A DNA stretch of 64,000 nucleotides from Anadara kagoshimensis (taxonomy: Eukaryota > Mollusca > Bivalvia > Arcoida > Arcidae): assembly GCA_021292105.1 (NCBI GenBank), contig CM037857.1, positions 31,052,365 through 31,116,364 on the forward strand, given 5' to 3'. This document shows, piece after piece, positions 22,979 to 34,394 of this stretch (position 1 is the first letter of the stretch; each line of letters begins with the position of its first letter). The notes under the pieces are model-generated. The model was not told where the DNA came from, did no database searches, and was given only the letters and a program-made list of their open reading frames with translations. Both the position numbers and the translations under genes were made by a program.

Positions 22979-23192
22979 CAGTACAGACCTGTCGAAAGTT
23001 TAACACTGTGTCTAAGAAATCTAGAATCGAAGCTAGTCAGTCCAGTGGCCGAGATATTGATAGCTAGTGTCCTAAAAGAGATACATAATAGCAGACGAAA
23101 AGCTGCCGAAATCTTGGTAACGAGAGTCGAGATGATCAGCTGTCTTTTCAGGCTTAACTCCTCATCCTAGCGTTAACTTTCGACAGGACTGT
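22979..23192. mobile_element. core-family element
   Basis: TA then CAGTACAGACCTGTCGAAAG at the left; CGTTAACTTTCGACAGGACT then GTACT at the right. About 214 bp, non-coding, a compact two-ended copy. Confidence 0.85.
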
Positions 23193-23669
23193 ACTCTACA
23201 AGAAAGCGTGCAAAAAACTCAAATAAAGTTAAAAATGAAGGAATGTGGGTGGCCTTGTTACTAGTTTGAAAAATTTACTCCAAGCTAAGTACTGGTGCCG
23301 CGGGAATTGTATTATAAATGTTCTCGTGGTTCGAGTGCTTTTTCTGGAGCTAAATCACGCGCAGCCTAATTTTGTCTGGTTAAGCAGACGACAGAATAAA
23401 TACTTTCAGACTGCAAGATTTAACAATGAAAATCGAGTTATTTCAAAGAACCCCGCAATTTATCTTATTTGTGTAAAATAAACATCAATAACAACGAGGA
23501 AGCATCTAACGAGAAATCACTGAATAAGAAAATGTGTTTGCAGACGATGTCTATTATTTGTAAATAAGTGTGTTTTTTTCTTAATAAACCATTATCTAGA
23601 GGATATTTGCCATTTTGTTAATTTTGTCTTTGAAAAGGATTGATAAATTAATTCACTGAATGTGGTTTT

Positions 23670-23895
23670 CCATCCCAGTCAAGAATATTTAAATAAAATT
23701 TTATAAGTCACGCGACAGTCATTTTGACCTTCACAGTCCGCTTATGACATTGTGCAAGAGCGTCTTTTTATGGTGATATTAGTTTTTAAGGTCTCTTTCG
23801 AAGAACTCTGCTACTTTCGTTTCCTAATGTCGAGTGCTTTGAGAAAGAATTGTCACTTCACGTCTTATTAAACCCACCCGAAACCTGACTACCGT
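23670..23895 (-). mobile_element. SINE, minus strand, decayed
   Basis: CCAGTCAAGAATATTTAAAT (tail), TTTAAGGTCTCTTTCGAAG, TTTCCTAATGTCGAGTGCTT and AGAATTGTCACTTCACGTC follow the order of the 59630 SINE read in reverse. The tRNA-like head is not recognisable. Confidence 0.5.
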
Positions 23896-23988
23896 ATTAA
23901 AAATGAGAGGACAGACCTGACCCACTGTGTGTCATCGAAACCCCGTCAGCGACTGTGGAATTTTCAGACATAATTTTTGTACGCCTTG

Positions 23989-24309
23989 TTACGCCACATA
24001 GCAGTGTTGCCGCATAAACGCGCCCAACACGTCTATGCGGGGAATTCCAACGCATAAAGAGGTCGGCCACGTTTATCCAGTGGCGTTCAACGCATAAAGA
24101 TGCGTTGCTTATATGCGGCGAAAGGGTGCCTTTTTGACGCATAAAGAGGACTAATTTAAACGAATCTTATAAAGTTTTTATATCTCGACAAAAACGGTGG
24201 TGGTGATATTGATGATGACGTGGTGGTGGCAATCCCGTCCCATTCCACTCCCTACCATAATTAATCAACTAAGTTTGTGCGGTTTTCTTTTAAATGCACG
24301 GAAACTAAA

Positions 24310-24353
<44 letters not shown>

Positions 24354-24610
24354 CGGGGATAATAATATAATGATAATGATGATCATCATTATATTATCGT
24401 CACGATGATAATAATGATGGTGGTGTTTTTAGTGAAGCTGGTAATGATTATGGAGGTGTAGGTGATGATAGTGGAAGCTATTATGGTATCATGCTTTAAA
24501 TGTTTTCTTTATGCAACTGATGGCAGCCTTTTTGCCGCATAAAAGCGTTATCTTTATGCGTTGAAATTCCCCGCATAGACGTGTTGGAACACGTTTACTA
24601 TGTGGCGTAA
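23989..24610. mobile_element. inverted-repeat element with CGCATAAA motifs
   Basis: The left end TTACGCCACATAG is mirrored by CTATGTGGCGTAA at 24598-24610. Subterminal GAATTCCAACGCATAAAGA and TTTATGCGTTGAAATTCC also pair, as do GACGTGTTGG-type blocks. The motif CGCATAAA or its complement recurs about eight times. An AC microsatellite and a GAT-rich palindrome lie in the middle. A deleted relative sits at 27838. Confidence 0.82.
24312..24350. repeat. (CA)n microsatellite
   Basis: About 19 CA units inside the 23989 element. Confidence 0.97.
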
Positions 24611-24684
24611 CAACACCTGTCAATATTGACAAGGCGTTTATGTTATGATGCTGTCCGTCCGAGCGTTGTATGTTAACAATTTGG

Positions 24685-24955
24685 TTTCCCTGGATTTAAA
24701 CCGATTGATCGCAAACCTGGTCAACCTTTTCCTTGTGACAAGACAATGCATGAGATTGCAAATCAGGTCCATTAGGTCAAAGGTCAAGGCCACAGTTACT
24801 ATAAATATAAATCCAGTTGACACACCATTTATTATACCGGATTGATCTCAAATTGGCAACTTTATTCCTTGTGACGAGACAATGCATGGGATTGCGAATC
24901 AGGTCAGAAGTCAAGGTCACAGTTACTTTAAACAGAAATTCAGTTCCACTAGGTC
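24685..24955. repeat. dimeric repeat, about 140-bp unit
   Basis: Two diverged copies carry TTGATCGCAAACCTGGTCAA / TTGATCTCAAATTGGCAAC, TCCTTGTGACAAGACAATGC / TCCTTGTGACGAGACAATGC, and AAGGTCAAGGCCACAGTTAC / AAGTCAAGGTCACAGTTAC. It may be a distant relative of repeat D, whose text also features AAGGTCA. Confidence 0.7.
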
Positions 24956-25279
24956 CGCAGAGTTCTTGTTTAAAACCTAGCAGATATATATGAGGATTTC
25001 CTTACTTATACGTTTGCTCAGACCATTGATTGCCCTGCTTGGCGGTGCTTTCATTTTTCAGTGTCCTGGTCAAACAATTGCAAAAAATGCTAATATGCTA
25101 GTAGATACGTTTGAATGAGACCAAACCCCAAGCTCGAGTGTCTTGTGAGAATGCTCCAAGCTACAACAAAACGGGATAAGAAGAATAATTAGCTAATAAA
25201 GACACTTGTAGCTGAATTAGATGATTTTAGCAATAAATAATGACAATCAGTTACACGACACAACAAACGAAAGAAAACA

Positions 25280-25605
25280 AAGACTACTCGAAAGTTTATC
25301 AATAAGCTAACAAATTGGTACCGAATCGGCAACCCATGATCATATTCCGCGTTAGCTATATCTCGCAAGCAACTTTTTACCAGGGAAGCGAGGCCGGGTG
25401 CTCCGGAAGGGTAAGCACGTCTTGTTTAGCTAGCTACACCCGCCTAGTGTGTGATCAAAATTGAGTGAAAGGAACATGGGAGTATGGGACGTCAAATCTT
25501 TCTGTGACTGTTTCAGCCACTACCTAAGAAAAACTCGGCCACTTGGTAGCAAATCTTGACACCTTCTTGTTAACCCAATGATAAACTTTCGATAGGTCCA
25601 GTTCT
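25280..25605. mobile_element. core-family element with Penelope-like insertion
   Basis: 25284-25370 is a worn core-family left half (CTACTCGAAAGTTTATCAAT, CGAATCGGCAACC). 25375-25505 is antisense Penelope-like UTR (CAGGGAAGCGAGGCCGGGTG, GGGACGTCAAAT). 25510-25605 returns to core family (TTGACACCTTCTTGTTAACC, TAAACTTTCGATAGGTCC). The order shows the retroelement fragment inside the older DNA element. Confidence 0.7.
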
Positions 25606-25994
25606 GTACGTATACTGCATCAAACGAGGTAAATGATAATGAAATACGAACGAAACCGTTTAAATGCAAATTTGACTCTCGATATAAAACACCAGAAAAT
25701 TGACAATATGGTATCATGAAGTGCAAGCGTGCTTTACTTCCATAAAATTTCAGCATCCCACATATGTTTTTTTTATCAATTTAAGATAATTTTGGTTTTA
25801 TGTAATTCTATTGCATGTTTCTATCAAGATAAATTGATCTTCCTGACAAAATGTCATTTTGGATATCTTAAAGCTTGAAGAATTTAATAAGAAATAAGTC
25901 ACATCCTCCTACCTTCTTTGACACCGGTTTATATAATGGCTATCTTTTAAAGGGCAAGTTTCTCAAGAGCCACACTTTAAATTGAAGTTGTATG

Positions 25995-26145
25995 TACAAT
26001 ACAGACCTGTCAAAAGTTTAACACTGAGGTAACGAAAAGGTGCCGAGAGACAAAGATATGGATATCGAGTGGCCAAAGAGAGATAAAATGCATCTGCCGT
26101 AAAGAGAATTACACTAGATGAGCTACCGCTTCCGTACTTTTTTTT
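25995..26145. mobile_element. core-family element, right end lost
   Basis: ATACAGACCTGTCAAAAGTT, AACACTGAGGTAACGAAAAG and GGATATCGAGTGGCCAAAG are typical left-half text. No matching right terminus follows. Confidence 0.7.
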
Positions 26146-26514
26146 TAACTTACTGGAAGGTCTTCACTAAACCATATTCATAATTACCGACGCCCCATTT
26201 TTCAGAAATTGTAGTCACACTTTACAAAACTCTACAATTTTCTTGTGGAATCATTTAATTAGGAAATGACCTAATGTACAATGTCGGACAATGCGCAAAA
26301 TTATATTTACAGTCTGCACGCTCCGTAAAATGTTCAATTTCACTTAAAATTGAAACATTTCTACATCCAACAACTCAACATTTTTATCCTTAAAATGAAT
26401 GATTTGCCAGTCTATCTTTAGGATTATGGTTTGGACATGGATTGGTATGTTTGTTTTTGATATTTACATGTGTTAAACACATGTCGAGGTGTATGCTGCT
26501 ACTCATGATTGATG

Positions 26515-26826
26515 AAAAACTGCATTTAATTCAGTCGCGATACAAAACATTTTGCAGGCTTTCTTACCGTTTGAAGTTATATCATTTCAATATACCCGCT
26601 TCTCTTGTTAATGGTGTAATTGTTTCACAGTTAGTACAATACGGTAGAGCTTGTTCCCACTTCTGGATTATACAACGAAGGAAGCTACTTGCAAATAAAT
26701 TGGTGACCCAAAGATATTGCAAACCTAGGTTTATCGAGGCCCTCCAAAAGTTTTATGTTCATCATCACAATATTGTTAAAAAGTATGATGTCTTTATATC
26801 CAAAATTACATTACTCTACAAATAAC
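26515..26826 (+). pseudogene. reverse transcriptase C-terminal (thumb) fragment
   Basis: Open frame of about 100 residues, truncated at both ends. Landmarks are FNIPASLVNGVIVSQL, QYGRACSHF, KLLANKLVTQRYCKP, and LQKFYVHHHNIVKKYDVF. The same string of landmarks, more decayed, appears at 61663-61861 downstream of recognisable palm-domain text, and again at 56664-56819. This ties the piece to the reverse transcriptase of that element. No catalytic residue lies in this part. The usual end of the frame is cut off by a MITE at 26832. The thumb assignment is inference from position; the link between the three copies is seen directly. Confidence 0.75.
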
Positions 26827-26831
26827 CCTTT

Positions 26832-27031
26832 GCAGTACCATAACTAGGCCATTAAATAAACCGAGGCAAGCATTGAAGATTTCAACCCAATTACGTCCTG
26901 GAAAAACTATGACGACCGTCGAATCTCTCTCTCTCTCTCTTCTCTCTCTTCTGTGCGAAAAAATACTTGGTTAAATTTTTACCGAGGCAGTTGCCTCGCC
27001 TCGGTTGCCTCATAGGTAGTTACGGTACTGC
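26832..27031. mobile_element. MITE inserted in the Penelope-like element
   Basis: GCAGTACCATAACTA at the left and TAGTTACGGTACTGC at the right form inverted termini. AACCGAGGCAAGC and GCCTCGGTTGCCTC give further pairing. A CT-rich run lies in the middle. The element interrupts the retroelement between its coding end and 3' UTR, which supplies an empty-site comparison (56798-56840 and 61840-61885). Confidence 0.78.
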
Positions 27032-27349
27032 CAGACCTTTGCCATTCCATAGTTTCATGTTCCTTTCATCTTAATTTTAATTACACAGTTGGTAGGTGTA
27101 TCTAACTAAACAGGTAGTGTGTGTAATATTTAATTTTTGAGAATTTTTTGGAAATATAAATCTTGTTTTTAGACACATAAATTTTTAATATCAAATTTCA
27201 GTTTGAACATTTTGAAATATAAACATAATGATTATGTTGGAATGACCGATGAATTCATAAACTCATTAATGTGCCAGTTTAAAATGCATTCATTAGGTCT
27301 TGTAATACTAATAAAGGGGAAATAGAAAAACGGTATTTGACATGGCAAG

Positions 27350-27530
27350 ATTCCGCATGAGACTATTGTCCCATTAGATTTATCTCTATATCACATATCA
27401 TGTTCTCTAGGGATAAATTATCCCATGGTTAACTGTAAAACCAATTTTCTACCAGTACATGCATGTCAAACATACACTGGACAAAAATGTACGGAAATTA
27501 GTAGAGTTCCGATATTTGATTAGTAATTGT
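27350..27530 (+). repeat. diverged relic of the 1.9-kb repeat
   Basis: GCATGAGACTATTGTCCCAT, TTCTCTAGGGATAAATTATC, ACATACACTGGACAAAAATG and CGGAAATTA match, with divergence, the stretch around 30240-30410 of the three-copy block downstream. Confidence 0.65.
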
Positions 27531-27774
27531 ATTATTATCCCACTGCTCAACCGAAGGTGGTGGGGGGAACATAAATGGGTTTTGACCGCCCGTCTGTCCA
27601 TCCGTCTTTTGTACAATGTTTAGTTTTCCTTTTAAGATTTTCTTATAAATTCTAAATTCTAATATATGTTTGAAACGTGTACGAGGTGTTAATATTTGTT
27701 TATTTATCTCACTGCAAAACAAACAATAGTAATTATATATATCTAAACAATCGCAAAGCTTTGAAAGCTGTCAA

Positions 27775-28075
27775 TTAGGTTAAATATGTGAACTTACACC
27801 AGGGAAGTGACGCCGGGTATTCCGGAAGTGAAAGCACTGTAACGCCACATAGCGATGTTGCCGCGGCGTTCAACGCATTAAGGTGTGTTGTTTATATGCG
27901 ACACAAGGGTGCCTTTTTGACACATAAAAAGGACTAATTTTAGCTAGCTACACCGGCCAAGTGTGTAATAAAAATTGGGAAACTACATGGAGCTATAGGC
28001 CGTCAACTATATCCAGTGCAATTTTATATACGTATACAGAGACATTAAACTTGTCAACAATATCGTGATGACGGC
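27775..28075 (-). repeat. Penelope-like 3' end, antisense, split by CGCATAAA element
   Basis: 27775-27836 is UTR (CACCAGGGAAGTGACGCCGG). 27838-27945 is a deleted copy of the 23989 element (TAACGCCACATAGCGATG, GCGTTCAACGCATTAAGG). 27950-28075 resumes UTR and coding end (TAGCTAGCTACACCGGCC, CGTCAACTATATCCAG, CAATATCGTGATGACGGC). Confidence 0.75.
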
Positions 28076-28209
28076 TATAAAAACTTTTACTTTAAACGCA
28101 CTGGTAACAGGGAACATAGATATAATAAGTTAACACTGCAAGGATAACAGCAGTAAAAACATTTCAAACCGGAGGACCGAATCTCTCCTCCTTCCCCTCC
28201 CCCTCGATC

Positions 28210-28211
<2 letters not shown>

Positions 28212-28243
<32 letters not shown>
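28212..28243. repeat. poly(T) tract
   Basis: About 31 T residues following a CTCC-rich stretch. Confidence 0.97.
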
Positions 28244-28247
<4 letters not shown>

Positions 28248-28829
28248 ATCTTATTGTAACAGTTGTATGACTAACGTATAAGTGACCAAGAACCGATCTA
28301 TACAACAATGTTATTAGAGTTTTGTATTATTAAATGCTTAGAGAAATATCAGTTTATAATAACAAGTTCTGAACAAAAGGGGATGCCATTTCAAAACTGC
28401 ACTAAGCGCTAAACGAACCCGTCCTGGGAAATCTATGTGATTTGAATGATCTTTAAATGACTCCCTATACAATATAAATATGTCCCAATTGGAAAATTTA
28501 GATAAATCAGTAAAATGTGAAAAGACGGATATCCTTCATCTCGAAAACCAAATGCTTTTGCTAATATGAAGTATATTGGGATATTTAAAGCTTTGTTATA
28601 TAGACCAAGGTCGTGGATAGAAAGGTCAAGGTTACAGATGTATAAAAATACTGAACATAATTATAGCTTTTATTATTATACATACCTACCAAAGTTAAGA
28701 TCTTATGAAGTACAACGGATTAATTTAGGATTAGAATTCGGACAACTAAGAATTAATATCTAATGATGACCAATTTTTATTCCACATCATATGATGGCAT
28801 ATGCATGTATATATTTCGGAAGCTGTTAT
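28244..28829. other. no gene recognised
   Basis: AT-rich text without a supported feature. Confidence 0.4.
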
Positions 28830-28935
28830 CTATTCCTCAACAGCTTTTCGGCATGTAGTGTAACTATCGAAGACGGAGATTCGGCACCAATGGGTAAGCT
28901 TAGTGCTAAACTTTCGATGGGTCTTTATTGTAGTT
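28830..28935. mobile_element. core-family right half
   Basis: CAACAGCTTTTCGGCATG, GAGATTCGGCACC and the terminus GTGCTAAACTTTCGATGGG then TCTTTATTG followed by TA. Confidence 0.7.
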
Positions 28936-29134
28936 TGCCCAATTCTAATTGAATAAGTCCCATTAACTTTGATATAATATTTATCAAAGATAGGATTTTC
29001 AAAAACTTTGATCAAATTGTTTACTCCACATTCTAGTACAGCTATAGGCTTATACCCAAAAGGCCAATGGATTTGGACAAGGAAGTTGACAGTTAATCAC
29101 TCTGTATTTTGTCAACTATGTTTATTGATTGATG

Positions 29135-29468
29135 GAATAGGGTTTTACATACCAGTTAAGAATATTTCACTTATATCGAGACGTCACCGGCTATAGATGT
29201 AATGTCAGAAATTTTAACCTTTGCAGTGCGCTCAGGGCAATTTTCAGGGAGGGTTCTTTTACATGTCATGCCTGCCGTGACATAGCGCATTGGTTTTAAA
29301 GTCTCTTCCGAAATACCCCGTGACTTTCATTTCTAAATGCCGAGTGCTTGGCAAAAGAGCAGCATCTACCTATTTTCAAGTCTTGGTTAGACCCAGCCGG
29401 GGTATGAACCCACGGCCTCCCTCATACGAAGCGAGCACTAAAGCAACTGAGCTACCGTAGTGGTCTAT
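29135..29468 (-). mobile_element. tRNA-derived SINE, minus strand
   Basis: Read in reverse it has head GTAGCTCAGTTGCTTTAGTG, B box GGGTTCATACCCC, body CCAAGACTTGAAAATAGG and CAAGCACTCGGCATTTAG, and tail GTGACGTCTCGATATAAGTG. The flanks share TGTCAACTAT (29110-29119 and 29468-29477), a likely short target duplication. Confidence 0.85.
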
Positions 29469-29744
29469 GTCAACTATATAAACCACTATTAACCCAGCTC
29501 CACTACGATGGAAATACGAAACGAAATAAAACGTATTGGACAAAAACGAAGCAAGACGAATAACAAGATAAACTCGCATTCAAACCACTGATTTAAGTAC
29601 GACAGTGCTGTCATAATGGCGGATGTATCGGTGCCTAAATGGTTTAGCACACGATTAAAGACCACAGCGCCTCTAACAGACTGTGCTCTAATCTCACTAG
29701 GTGCAAGACCTAGTGGGGGGAAACTTGTGAGTTCGCTTGCCGAA

Positions 29745-31905
29745 GATCGATGCTACCAGTTGTCTCCAGTTACTCTGGTTTCCATTATTCCTATAATGGC
29801 TGTCTTGATGGAAGTGAAATTCTCTTGGCAGCGCAGCACCACATTACTGTATTAGTGAGTTTGCTTGGCGAATGTCGGTGGTTGTTCTCGTTATTCTGGT
29901 TTCCAACATTCATGAAAAGGTGTCTTGGTGTAAGTGAAAGTATCTTGCCTGCGCAAAATCCCATTACTATATTCATGAGTTTGCTTTCCAAAAGGTCGGT
30001 TGTTGTTTTCTCCGGTCGATCTGGTTTCGATCATTCCTGAAACGGATGTTTTGGTGTAAGTGAAAGTATCTCGATTGCGCAAGACCTCATTACGAGAGTT
30101 TGTGTGCAAAAGGTCGGCGGTTTTCTCAAGTCAGTGTTGATTGAAAGTTATGCCTTTGATGGAAGTAAAAGGCTCTTGCCTACGGCGCAAAACACCATTA
30201 CTGTGTGTACCACTGAAGACTTTTATTATCGCAAAATACGCATGAGATCGCACAAAATAGAATTGTCCACATATAATTTAACCCTACAACACTAATTCTT
30301 TCTCTAGGGATACATTATCTACGTATTAACGGTTAACTCAATATTCCATTAATAAATACGTGTGGCACATACACTGGACACGAATACTGTATCGGAAATT
30401 AAGTCGGCTTACAGATTCAATTATCAAGTAAATTAACTCTATTGCTAAAATGCTAAAACCAACATGGCCTTCTTTAGTTAATCTGCCTAGTACGACTGTT
30501 TCTGGTGGAGTTTTTTAATTATATTGTTTCAAAGAAATCAGCTAAAACATTTATTTATTTATTTATTTTATATTAATTTATAGTTTACTTACAATTCAAG
30601 CTAGTAGAATATAAGACAGTATAATTTTATTCTAGGTATGTTTTAATGTCATCATTTTCAGTTTATTTATGATAACAAATATTTGTCATGTGATCACTTG
30701 AAAAGATGACGAAGTCAGCGGTTGTTAATGGTTACGAGCTCATTACGTAAGTGACGTCATTTGTATTAATGCGCCTTTTGATGGTGGCAATTTGAAAGTA
30801 AAGTTTTAAAAGCATTCATTTGTCATTTTAAAATTATAAATATTGCAAAATTATATTAGAATTAAATTACAAGAAATAACTTTGATATCTGTTTTGGTTT
30901 ATCATTTTTAACTTTGCGGAGTTATATGTTTTACAAGACGGTTTTGGTGTTTAAAATGATAAACCAAAAAAATATCAAAAATATTTCTTAAATGTCCTTG
31001 AACTGTAGTATTAATACTGTTATATTTTTATAGATTTATTTTGAATTTTATTAACGCGAAAAAATAACGGGTTTTGACTTGTATTAAAAAGATTTATCGC
31101 ATGTCAACTTCAGATATTGACAATTAGAGACTAATTAAAAACAATTTGAAAACTGCAAACTGACACGTGTCAGCAAATTCAGAACAATGGGAATGAACCA
31201 AGATTTTGACTAAGAAAGAAGCTTTTTATACCTAGAAAATGGATACTAGCTAATAACGCAGCTTTTAATTGAGAAAAAAGACACTAACTTATAACTATCG
31301 GTGAGGAAACCATCTTTATTATTACCAAGAAAAAAAAGAGACCATTTATGACAATTGGTAAGAAAACAGCGTTTGTCCAAGAAAATAGGATATCCACTTT
31401 TCTGTTTCTGTCCTATAATAAATTCTATCAATAGTTTCTTTGTTTTAACTGTCCCTAGAAAACCAATAAATTCCATTATACCAATATACACACAAAGCTG
31501 TTACTATACTTTTGTGACTAAGATGAAAGCATTTGAAGAAAACACATTCATTTTGTGTCTGTATAATGAATGTGTATAGAAAACTGTTCTTATTTCAATT
31601 CTTCTAATGAGGTCTAATAAGCCAATTTATTAATTCTGGCGGCGTCAGTATTCGTATTCTAAGTTTGATTGGTATTAACTTTGCTTCGTTTCTACCTTTC
31701 ATTTCGGTGTGTTTCTGTTTCAAATTTGGACAAAAAACTGTAAGTCCAAACACCGAGAAATGGAAGATATTTTTTTTATTGTAAAACAACCCTCAAAGTC
31801 AATACAATAAACCCATGTAACGAGAATCATATTACAAGCATGTAATACCACTCATTTATCCTTGCTTATGACGTCATACGATTGTTGTAACATATTATAA
31901 CGCCA
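29745..31905 (+). repeat. 1.9-kb tandem repeat, unit 1
   Basis: It starts with about four diverged copies of a 123-bp subrepeat (CTGGTTTCCATTATTCCT, GTAAGTGAAAGTATCTTGCC, ATTCATGAGTTTGCTT) at 29745-30160, then the long unit. Landmarks in order: GAATTGTCCACATATAATTT (30260), TTTA microsatellite of about 5 units (30550), TGACGTCA (30752), a 120-bp hairpin (30871-30990), and TGACGTCA (31869). No coding frame is shared between units. I do not recognise the family. Confidence 0.85.
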
Positions 31906-32473
31906 TACTTTGTCTGCAGTCACTCTGGTTTCCATCATTCCTGAAACAGATCTTTTGGTGTAAGTGAAAGTATCTTGACAGTGCAAAACCCCATCACTAT
32001 ATTCATGAGTTTGCTTAGCAAAGATAGGTTTTCTCAAGTCAATCTCGTTTCCATCATTCCTGAAATTGTTGGAAGTAAATGGATGTGGCGCAAAACTCCA
32101 TCATACTGTATACCTCCGAAACTTTTATTATCACAAAATACAGATAAAAATATTTGGCATGCAAAAAGTCGCATGAGATCGCACAAAATAGAATTGTCCA
32201 CATATAATTTCACCCTACAACACTAATTCTTTCTCTAGGGATACATTATCTATGTATTAACTCAACATTCCAATATTCCATTAATAAATACATACACTGG
32301 ACACGAATACTGTATCGGAAATTAAGTCAGCTTACAGATTCAATTATCAAGTAAATTAACTATATTGCTAAAATGCTAAAACTAACATGGCCTTATCTGG
32401 GTTTTTAGTCTAGTAGGACTGTTTCTTATGGAGTTTTTTAATTATATTGTTTCAAAGATATCAGCTAAAACAT

Positions 32474-32516
<43 letters not shown>

Positions 32517-33830
32517 TTGTTTTATTTTTATTTATAGTTAAGTTTACTTACAAATTCAAACTAGTAGAATATGTGACAGTATATTTTAATATAAGGTATG
32601 ATTTTAAAATCATCATTTTCAGTTTATTTATGATAACAAACATTTGTCGCGTGATCACTACAAAAGATGACGGAGTCGGCGGTTGTTAATGGGTACGAGC
32701 TCATTACGTAATTGACGTCATTGTACTAATGCGCCTTTTGATGGTGGCAATTTGAAGGTAAAGTTTTGAAAGCATTCATTTGTTATTAAAATTATAAATA
32801 TTATTGCAAAATTATATTAGAATTAAATTATAAGAAATAACTTTAATATCTGTTTTGGTTTATCATTTTTAACTTTGCGGAGTTATAGTTTACACACCGG
32901 TTTTGGGGGTTAAAAATGATAAACCAAAAAAATATAAAAAATATTTCTTAAATGTCATTGAACTGCAATATTAATACTGTTATATTTTTAGATTTATTTT
33001 AATTTTATTAACGCGAAAAATAACGCGTTTTGATTTGTATTAAAAAGATTTATCGATCACGACAATAAGAGACTAATTAACAATTTGAAAACTAGCACGT
33101 GTCACCAAATTCAGAACAATGGGAATGAACCAAGATTTTGACCAAGAAAGCAACTTTTTACCTACAAAATGGATACTAGCTAATAACGCAGCTTTTAATT
33201 GAGAAAAAAAGACACTAACTTATAACTATCGGTGAGGAAACCATCTTTATTACCAAAAAAAGAGACCAGTTCATGACAATTGGTAAGAAAACAGCTTTTG
33301 TCCAAGAAAATAGGATATCCATTTCCCTGTCCTATAAATTAATTCTATCTATAGTTTCTTTGTTTTAACTGTCCCTAGAAAACCAATACATTCCATTATA
33401 TCATTATACACACAAAGCTGGTACATATACTTTTGTGACTAAGATGAAAGCATTTTAAGAAACGATATTCATTTCGTGTCTGTATAATGTGTATATATAC
33501 GGCAACAGTAAAACTGTTCTTATTTCAATTTTTCTAATGAGGTCAAATAGACCCATAACTGTTTCTGGCGGCGTCAGTATTCTTTTTCTTAGTTTGATTG
33601 GTATCAACTTTGCTTTGTTTCTATCTTTCATTTCGGTGTGTTTCTGTTTCAAATTTGGACAAACTGTAAATCCAAACACCGAGAAATGGAAGAATTTTTT
33701 TATTGTATAACAACCCTCAAATTCAATACAATAAACCCATGTAACGGAAATCATATTACAAGCGTGTAATACCACTCATTAATCATTGCTTATGACGTCA
33801 TACGATTGTTGTAACATATTATAACGCCAT
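31906..33830 (+). repeat. 1.9-kb tandem repeat, unit 2
   Basis: Same landmark order as unit 1: about two 123-bp subrepeats (31918-32110), GAATTGTCCACATATAATTT (32191), TTTA run of about 12 units (32472), TGACGTCA (32713), hairpin 32832-32950, TGACGTCA (33793). The offset from unit 1 is about 1.93 kb. It is closer to unit 3 than to unit 1, for instance sharing AATTGACGTCATTGTA and CACACCGGTTTTGGGGG. Confidence 0.88.
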
Positions 33831-34347
33831 ACTTTGTCTGCAGTCACTCATTCATATATATATATATTCATGAGTTTGCTTAGCAAAGGTGGGTTTTCTG
33901 AAGTCAATCTGGTTTCCATCATTCCTGAAATTGTTGGAAGGAAAGGGCTGTGGCGCAAAACTCCATTATACTGTATACCTCTAAAAACTTTTATTATCAC
34001 AAAATACAAACAAAAATATTTGGCATGCAAGAAGTCGCATGAGATCGCACAAAATAGAATTGTCCACATATAATTTAACCCTACAACACTAATTCTTTCT
34101 CTAGGGATACATTATCTATGTATTAACGGTTAACTCAATATTCCACTAATAAATACGTGTGGTTCATACACTGGACACGAATACTGTATCGGATATTAAG
34201 TCAGCTTACAGATTCAATTATCAAGTAAATTAACTATATTGCTAAAATGCTAAAACTAACATGGCCTTATCTGGGTTTTTAGTCTAGTAGGACTGTTTCT
34301 TATGGAGTTTTTTAATTATATTGTTTCAAAGATATCAGCTAAAACAT

Positions 34348-34394
<47 letters not shown>

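Larger units (their letters stand above)
26424..27125 (+). mobile_element. Penelope-like retroelement, partial head-to-tail copy
   Basis: 26424-26464 (GGACATGGATTGGTATGTTT) is the extreme 3' tip of one copy. Directly downstream, 26515-26826 encodes the C-terminal reverse-transcriptase region of a second, 5'-truncated copy. 26832-27031 is a foreign MITE, and 27045-27125 resumes the 3' UTR (CCATAGTTTCATGTTCCTTT, GGTAGGTGTATCTAACTAAA). The 3'-tip-then-coding order indicates a partial tandem of the kind known for Penelope-like elements. Confidence 0.7.
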
